The position numbers and the translations under genes were made by a program. Shown here piece by piece: positions 57,636-64,000 of a stretch of DNA of 64,000 nt; positions within the stretch are counted from its first letter, which is position 1, and each line of letters begins with the position of its first letter. Origin of the DNA: Adenophora triphylla var. japonica. Taxonomy: Eukaryota > Streptophyta > Magnoliopsida > Asterales > Campanulaceae. Location of the stretch: contig JAFEMH010007534.1 in NCBI GenBank assembly GCA_022495995.1, positions 22,229 to 86,228 of the forward strand, given 5' to 3'. The notes beneath the pieces are model-generated. The model saw only the letters and a program-made list of their open reading frames with translations, was not told the origin of the DNA and ran no database searches.

Positions 57636-58867
57636 CTACTCCGACTCATCATCATCAGCCTCTCCAAATGAGAACTCCGGCATCTCGGAAAACTCGGCAA
57701 TCACCCCCTCGTCGTCAGAATACTCGACCCCCTCCTCGATCAAATGCTCAAAGTACTCCGAAGGGTCAAACCCGGTAAAAGGATCAAAGATGGGATGCGA
57801 GGACGAACCCTCACCCTGTCCGCCAGATAGAGGAAAGAACTGATAAAGGGTCTGTGGCCTCTGGGCCCTCGAAGACGTCCCCGCATCAAAGCTCTGCCGC
57901 TCCCGAACCGGAACCTCAGGCTGTGACTCTAGCTCAGCCCTCAAAGAAGGAGTATCCATGGACCTACTCGAAGGCATCAACTCGAATGCCGCCGCGCTCC
58001 GCGAAGATCTGCAGGACAGCTTCCCCAAGAGCTTCTTCATAAAAGCCCTCAACCCCACATATCGACGGGTAAGCACGTCCAAGCTCCGCCCCGAGACCTG
58101 CGCAAGTGAGCAACCAAAGAAACGCTCAGCAAAAGAGATACAAGCATACTCGACAAAAGAGAAAAATACATAAAAGATGCCAAGATGGAAAAGAGTAAAC
58201 ACACTCACCGGAGCATCCGGGTCAACCCGATAAGCAGCAGGACCATGCTCTAGGATGGGCACCATCACCCTCCTCCTCAAAGAGTCCCCATGAACATATG
58301 TGAAGTCCGGCCCAAGCACCGGGACATCTGGAGGACGGGATGAGCCAGTCTGCCTCTCCCTCACCAACACCTGTGGCGCCCTCAACTTCCGCCTAACGAA
58401 GGCCGCATACTCCTCGCCCTCCTTGATGAACTCCTCGGCACTCACGCTGGCCCGGTACCTCTCGTACTCCAGCATGTCCATATCAAGAGGACTCATCATA
58501 TGGAAGGGCGGATCCCTCAGAGCCATAGGAGGCACACCTGCGATATGCTGCCAGAAGACCCTCTCCCCAGATACATGGAGTCGCAAGTAAGACCCCGCAG
58601 AAGCTTCCGCTGCCGTGTCACCCAAGGAGCGCCCTCCAGCTCATCCTCGCCATACCGAGTCTAAGGGTACAACTCAAACCCCTCCGAACTGTCCCTCTCC
58701 AGGTACTGCTGCACATCCTTATATGGGACGGTGATCTTTCCACGGCTCATCCTCCTCTTCCTCAAAGAGTGAGCCCAACACAGCATAGAGGGATAGCCAA
58801 ACATGGCCTCATCCTCCAAGTCCCACGGCTGGCACCGGAAGATCTCATAGCACCACGCCTGCAACAA
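57636..58867 (-). CDS. Antisense ORF 1 of C, C-terminal half (after PMD)
   Basis: Two overlapping blocks. 58867-58661 (AWCYEIFRCQPWDLEDEAMF, RMSRGKITVPYKDVQQYLER) is the end of the PMD-type region. 58625-57636 is a 329-codon frame (FHMMSPLDMDMLEYERYRAS, RERQTGSSRPPDVPVLGPDF) that ends in an acidic tail (EEGVEYSDDEG, EADDDESE). A hydrophobic run in the middle (FTLFHLGIFYVFFSFVEYAC) is best explained as a 111-nt intron (58208-58098, GTGAGT..TTGCGCAG) whose length is a multiple of three. No known domain in the C-terminal half. Related fragments exist in B (20400-20690). Confidence 0.6.
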
Positions 58868-58952
58868 AAAGGCAGATACTGCTCAGAACAAAGCAAGAAA
58901 AGAAAAAGAAGATGGAGAAATGATGAAATGCTAAACTACAACAGCAATAAAC

Positions 58953-60705
58953 TCATACCTCCAGTGCAAAGTCAAAGCATCCCAGGGAACTGAGCGTGCC
59001 CCGGCTGAATTGGTCCATAGCAAAATAGAGCTCGGCCAAGCCCGCCTCGCCCCAAGCAATCTCACAAACCCTCTCCATGTCCACCAAACTCTCTAGCAAA
59101 GGGAAAAGAATGGAATAGGCCTGATTCGAGAACAAAGTCTCGGAGAGGGCAAACCACAAAAAAGAGCGCGCCAGTGGTCCGGCTAAAATCCCCGATGTTG
59201 GCAGTAATCTTTGCCTCCACATCATGGTACACCATACCCAAGCCCTTTTTAGGATAAGGCGCAAACCCAAGCAGCTCAGCCATCACCTCGTCGGACATCC
59301 TGTCCCGCCACTTCACCGACTCCCCCTTAAAGGAAAGCTCGGTGATCGCTGCAAAATCAGTAGGAGTCACCATCACCTCTCCCCAGCTAAAATGGAAGGT
59401 ATGCGTGGTGTCCCACCAGTACTCAGACAAGGCCAAGAAGACACCCTTGTTCTTTGGCGTCTCCGCTATCCCGACCAGGTTCTCCACGAACACGTTCAGC
59501 CCCATAGCAATCACTAGCCTCCGAGGACTAGGCCTCCCATCTCGGGAAATATCAGGCAGGCTCCGCCACAACTCTACCATGGCCTCAAGAGACCCCCGTG
59601 ATTTCATCCTCTTCACCTTCCCAGACGACGGCACCTCACCCTGCTGGTAAACATAGCAAAGGCACGTCAATAACAGTACTTAAGCAAGTATACAAAAAAA
59701 ATCAAAGCATAAAAGTCCATCCCAACACAGAAAAGTATAAAAGACCGTCCCAACACGGCACATCACAAAAGTCCGTCCCAACACGGCAATCTCACAAAGC
59801 ACAAAAGTCCGTCCCAACACGGCAATATCACAAAAAAAGGATCCGTCCCTACACAATTTTTCACAAAAAAGGGATCCGTCCCTACACACTTTTCTCACAA
59901 AAAAGGGATCCGTCCCTACACAACTTTTTTCACAAAAAAGGGATCCGTCCCTACACAAATTTTTCACAGAAAAGGGATCCGTCCCTACACACAATTTTCT
60001 CAACAAGGGATCCGTCCCTACACACTTTTCTCACAAAAAAGGGATCCGACCCTACACAACTTTTCACAAACAAGGGATCCGTCCCTACACACTTTTCTCA
60101 CAAAAAAGGGATCCGTCCCTACACGACACATTTTCAACAAACACAAGGGATCCGTCCCTACATGACACATTTTCAACAAAAACCCGTCACAAAAACACGG
60201 CACCCATTGCACATAAAATTTCCCACACAAAGTCCGTCCCTACACGATAATTTTTCCCCACAAAAAATCATGTACATATAAAAATAGCATCAAGGTACAA
60301 ACCACCAAAGTATGCATTTCAAGGAGAGGCACTTTATTTTCAAAATAAGAGCTAAACTCCACTTTTTCGAACAAAAATCACATACCCACAATCCTGACAT
60401 GCTCAATTTCAACAATTCATCATCAATTTCACAAAATGAGCATGGCAACAACAAAAGCCCCAAATATGCAAAAACTAAAAAACCTAGTTCTAGCATACAT
60501 CATTCCAAGCAAGAATAAAAAAAAATTGATTTCTTACCTCCTTTACGGTATGCCCCCGCAAGGTGTGTACCCCCAAATCCGAATACCACACATCCGAATT
60601 TATTGTTAAAGGTGAGAAGGAAGAAAAATTCCATTGGAGGTCCAACCTCCTCTCTATGGCCTCTTGGCCCCTTTGACGATGACCTCGCCCAATTCTTTCC
60701 GCCAT
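58953..60705 (-). pseudogene. Antisense ORF 1 of C, N-terminal exons with plant mobile domain
   Basis: Exon 1 at 60705-60538 (MAERIGRGHRQRGQEAIERR, SDLGVHTLRGHTVKE) ends at a GTAAGA donor. Exon 2 begins at 59640 after a TTTACCAGCAG acceptor: RMKSRGSLEAMVELWRSLPD, SEYWWDTTHTFHFSWGEVMV, TPTDFAAITELSFKGESVKW, SDEVMAELLGFAPYPKKGLG. A single-base shift in a T/C-run near 59160 moves the frame to ARSFLWFALSETLFSNQAYS and AWGEAGLAELYFAMDQFSRG (to 58953). PMD is the domain of MAIL1/MAIN proteins and of many plant retroelements. Apart from this shift it is well kept. Confidence 0.8.
59680..60250. repeat. Minisatellite (32-37 bp unit) inside the antisense PMD intron of C
   Basis: About ten copies of AAGGGATCCGTCCCTACAC (short hyphenated palindrome GGGATCCGTCCC) followed by a variable A/T/C linker such as TTTTTCACAAAAAA, plus more degenerate GTCCGTCCCAACACGGCA copies on the left. 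The array lies entirely within the predicted intron 59641-60537. Confidence 0.92.
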
Positions 60706-60872
60706 GATAGCAATCTAATCAACTCGAAAGAATTCTCTCAAGAAAATTTGGCTCAAAATCAAGTTTTCTTCTCTCTTTTTCTCCTTCTCACTCGACTGAG
60801 TTTGAGAAAATGAAGTGGAATGGTGTCACTGCAATCTGATTCTGATTTGAGAAAATCAGATTTCAAGACAAA

Positions 60873-60923
60873 TCCGCGCGGTCCACTTTGCAAGGCAGGT
60901 GAATCCACGTGGACCACTTTGCA
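60873..60923. promoter_or_regulatory. Internal copies of the C LTR motif, antisense promoter region
   Basis: TCCGCGCGGTCCACTTTGCA (60873-60892) differs from the LTR motif by one base, and TCCACGTGGACCACTTTGCA (60904-60923) by two. They lie 170-220 bp upstream of the antisense start codon at 60705. No clear TATA box is seen between. Confidence 0.6.
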
Positions 60924-61019
60924 TCCCTGAAGAAATTCCTCTTTTGCCCTTATAATCTTTGCCCTTGGCCGTCCAAATGTCATTTCGAGCAAGATTCATG
61001 CAGTTTGGTCCCTAAACCT

Positions 61020-62954
61020 ACAAAACAAACCCCGGCCGTCATCGTAAGTCTGGATCTTGCCCACTAAACGGCAAAGCAAACCCCGGCCGTCATCGTAAGT
61101 CCGGATCCCGCCCACTAAACGGCAAAGCAAACCCCAGCCGTCATCGTATGTCCGGACCCCAAGGCCCAAACACCTTCAAGCACAAATCCCATGGCCCAAA
61201 CGCCTTCAAACACAAATCCCAAAGCACAAATGCCTTCAAATGCGGATCTCAAGGCACAAAACGCCTCCAAAACACAAAAGACAAAAGTCAAACGACCATC
61301 AATGTAAAATCGTACAAAAGTACATATCCCCAGCAGATTAAACACCGGCCATCAAAGTAAGCCCGAACCCCCTTCCCCAGTGGACAAAAGTCAAACGACC
61401 ATCAATGTGAGACCGTACATATCCCCAGCAGATAAAACAACAGCCGTCATCGTAAGTCCGGACCCCAAGGCCCAAACGCCTTCAAACACAAATCCTAACA
61501 CTAATGCCTTCAAATGAGGATCTCAAGGCACAAAACGCCTCCGAAACACAAAAGACAAAAGTCAAACGGCCATCAATGTAAGACCGTACGAAAGTACATA
61601 TCCCCAGCGGATAAAACAACGGAGGTCATCATAGGCCCGAACCCCAAGGCGTAAATGCCTTCAAGCACACATCCCAAGGCACAAATGCCTTTACAGCAAA
61701 CAAGTCATTTTCCCGGCAGCCATCGTAAAGCCCGAACTTTTCCCCAGCAGACATAACATAAGGCAAGCACGCCTCCCAAAATCAAAACACAAGGAAAGCA
61801 GGCCTCCCACAAGTCTCAAACACCAGGTTCATACTCCTGAACCAAACCTCAGTCAGAGGACATCACACGTCCTCATACACGACACAACCTCAGTCAGAGG
61901 ACATCACACGTCCTCATAACGACACAACTTCACTCTCAGGATACCACCACGTTCGCCTACACAACAATTTCACCATCACCAGCACAAATCATTATCCGTA
62001 GCCCGGTAGGCTTTAAATTACCCGGTCCGAAAGACCATAAAATTTCCAAAACATTATCCTTAGATCGTATAAAGCACGCCTTGTGAGATACCGTCTCCGC
62101 ATAACGTGACTTCACATCACGGACACCGACACGTCCACTTCACCTCATGGATACCGACACGTCCACTTCACCTCATGGACACCAACACGTCCACTTCACC
62201 TCAAGGACACTGACACGTCCACTTCACCTCATGAACACCGACACGTCCACTTCACCTCATGGACATCGACACGTCCACTTTACCTCATGGACACCGACAA
62301 GTCCACTTCACCTTAGGACACCGAAACTTCCAATTAATATATCACTCAGGACACCGACACGTCAACACATACAAAATCTCAGTCACAGGACACCACCACA
62401 TCCTCATACACTACAAACCCATCTTATAGTAAGATTACACACCTCTTCGTAAACATTACCATTTCTGAACTACGATCAGGCTTGATTCCCACAACGGGAT
62501 ACGTAGGAATCCTATCAAAAGAGTCTAGCCAGCCGACCCAAGCGGTCAACTTAGGACACCACCACGTCCTTACAGCCGACCTAAACGGTCACCTCCGGAC
62601 ATCGACATGTCCACCTTACCTTAGGACACCACCACATCCTCACATCCGACCTAAACGGTCACCTCCGGACACCGACACGTCCACCTCACCCAGGACACCA
62701 CCACGTCCACATATACGACAACATTACCATTTCTGAACTACGTTCAGGCTTGATCCCACTCGAGATAAGTAGGAATCCTGTCGAAGGGTCCATCCATCCG
62801 ACCTAAATGGTCACCCCAGACACCGACACGTCCACCTCATATCAGGACACCACCACGTCCCCACAAACCGACCAACACGATCACCTTCTCTCTCCCAACA
62901 AGCGATCCTGATCAGGACCCTTATCTTATTGACGACCCCACTTCCTTCATAAGT
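61020..62954. repeat. 3' UTR of C: several tandem-repeat families
   Basis: From left to right: about three copies of a 51-bp unit (CCCCGGCCGTCATCGTAAGT, 61028-61140); longer units of about 180-300 bp containing CGTAAGTCCGGACCCCAAGG and AAGTCAAACGACCATCAATG (61140-61760); a 28-bp unit GGACACCGACACGTCCACTT with about eight copies (62119-62340); and scattered related CACCACGTCC units to 62880. TTCTGAACTACG.TCAGGCTT occurs at 62464 and 62731. No gene. Polypurine tract GACGTCGCCGAGGGGCTTC at 62955-62973. Confidence 0.85.
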
Positions 62955-62973
62955 GACGTCGCCGAGGGGCTTC

Positions 62974-64000
62974 TATAAGTACCCCAATCTGGATCCCTCC
63001 CCATCCGACGCACGAGAAACACCGCAGACTCACACAAACGTGATCCCGAAGACCCGTAACCTTCAAAAACCCCAAAACCACCAACCAAACCAAGGTAGGA
63101 CCCCTCCAGGATAAAATAAAGCAAAAGGAATTTTTGGAAATTACGAAAAATATCTAGCCTGCATAATGCTCTGCACGGACTACTTTGCACCCAGACATCA
63201 TAATTGCAAAATCCTCTTAAACTCCACGAGATTCCCTTAAATCCTGGAAAACAAAAAATTTGGTTTTCCTAAGATGGTCCGTGCGGACCACTTTGCAGAT
63301 TTTCCATGGCTATAAATAGAGGGCTCCCCCTCTCATTTTCTTCACACTTCCCTTCTCTCCTCTCTCCCCCTTGCCTTCAGGTAGCCCCTCTCAGCCCTTA
63401 GAGGCAATCCCGATCCCTTTCGATTCCTTCCGGGGCCTTCTGAGCCCTTTCGAGGCGCTTTGAAGCCCTGTCGAGCTCTCTCGAGATCTCCCAAGCCGCC
63501 CCGATGCGCTCCCGTGGCATCCCTAAGCCCTGCAGGTCCATATCGAGCCACTTCGGCCCATCCCGAGGCATCCCGGTCCATCCCAACGCCCTGCCGGACA
63601 ATCTCGAGGCATCTCGAAACAGGCCAAAGCTCTGCCCGAGTACAACCAACACTCCCGAGGTACACTGAACCTTTGCCCGAGTACAACCAACACTCTCGAG
63701 GCATGCCAAACCTCTGCCCGAGCACAACCAACACTCCCGAGGCACGCCGAACCTCTGCCCGAGCACAACCAACACTCTCAAGGCACGCCGAACCTCTGCC
63801 CGAGCATAACCAACACTCCTAAGGCACACCGAACCTCTCTCTGAGGACACACCTAGCACTCTCAAGGCGCATCGAAGCTCTGTCCGCAGATACCAATACA
63901 TCCCGAAGCAATCCCGGTCCGTCCCAGAGCACTATTCACACTCAAACACTATTCCCAAGCGGATGATAGACACGAACCAACATTGGTAAGGCCTCCTTCC
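62974..64000 (+). repeat. 3' LTR of C, cut by the window end
   Basis: It matches 47512-48540 with scattered differences; about 340 bp are missing past the window. It starts TATAAGTACCCC, so the first dinucleotide is TA where the 5' LTR has TG. TATA box at 63311-63318. Confidence 0.93.

Larger units (their letters stand above)
47512..64000 (+). mobile_element. Retrotransposon C: Tat/Ogre-like Ty3/gypsy, + strand, runs off the window
   Basis: In order: LTR (47512-48878), PBS TGGCAACTCTGCTGGGG (48881-48897), leader, gag-leader ORF, gag-protease, archaeal-type RNase H, integrase, two antisense ORFs, minisatellite-rich 3' UTR, polypurine tract (62955-62973) and the start of the 3' LTR (62974). 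RT and RNase H1 are missing. It lies inside element D. About 16.8 kb when the missing LTR end is added. Confidence 0.92.

Noticed and set aside
59840..60170. Regularly spaced repeats resembling a CRISPR array
   Set aside because: Units are direct tandem copies with low-complexity, similar spacers, in plant DNA inside an intron; this is a minisatellite.
1..64000. tRNA, rRNA or other structured RNA genes
   Set aside because: No segment with tRNA or rRNA sequence was recognised; the PBS sequences match only a tRNA 3' end and are part of the retrotransposons.

Overview
This is nuclear DNA from a plant, most likely a eudicot. The evidence is spliced genes with GT..AG introns, plant-only transposon families (CACTA with TNP2 and Transposase_24, Stowaway MITEs, Tat/Ogre-type Ty3/gypsy elements with a second 'archaeal-type' RNase H), plant mobile domain (PMD) ORFs, and plant-type telomeric repeats (TTTAGGG/CCCTAAA). 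No bacterial, organellar, tRNA or rRNA gene was recognised. Roughly 90% of the window is transposable-element sequence.

Layout. (1) 1-6600: an RPA1-like gene on the minus strand (exons between 723 and 3066, possibly with more 5' exons), a Stowaway MITE in one intron, and a captured auxilin-like gene fragment (4447-5302) bracketed by a 187-bp direct repeat. (2) From about 6660: the 5' part of a Tat-like retrotransposon ('A', + strand). Its gag-leader ORF is cut at 7357 by a 32.2-kb CACTA transposon (7358-39576, AGA target duplication) and resumes at 39577. (3) The CACTA element runs on the minus strand, with TNP2 at 14774-10981, a TNPA-like gene at 10298-8468, subterminal repeats, and a strongly rearranged 5' end (33556-39576). 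That end is made of tandemly duplicated leader exons and two head-to-head palindromes of telomere-like repeats. (4) Inside the CACTA, a foldback sequence (15516-31954) was split by LTR retrotransposon 'B' (minus, 15672-31622, TSD GTATT). (5) Element A continues to 43763. There it is interrupted by LTR retrotransposon 'D' (minus, LTR at 43764-44725), which is itself interrupted at 47511 by LTR retrotransposon 'C' (+, 47512 to beyond the window end).

The order of events can be read from the nesting: A, then CACTA (inside A) and D (inside A); then B (inside the CACTA foldback) and C (inside D). None of the elements looks autonomous as it stands. TNP2 carries frameshifts, B is full of stops, C lacks its RT/RNase H1 segment, and A carries internal deletions and a protease catalytic-residue loss.

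The most unusual patterns are: (i) in B, C and D, a GC-rich, mostly palindromic motif of the LTR U3 is repeated inside the element, upstream of antisense ORFs that code for PMD or DUF7745-like proteins, and the motif differs from element to element, which suggests a shared control switch; (ii) large palindromes of telomere-like repeats lie inside the CACTA 5' terminal region; (iii) B and C carry two successive antisense ORFs (D only the first before truncation), followed by a minisatellite-rich 3' UTR, in three otherwise different elements.
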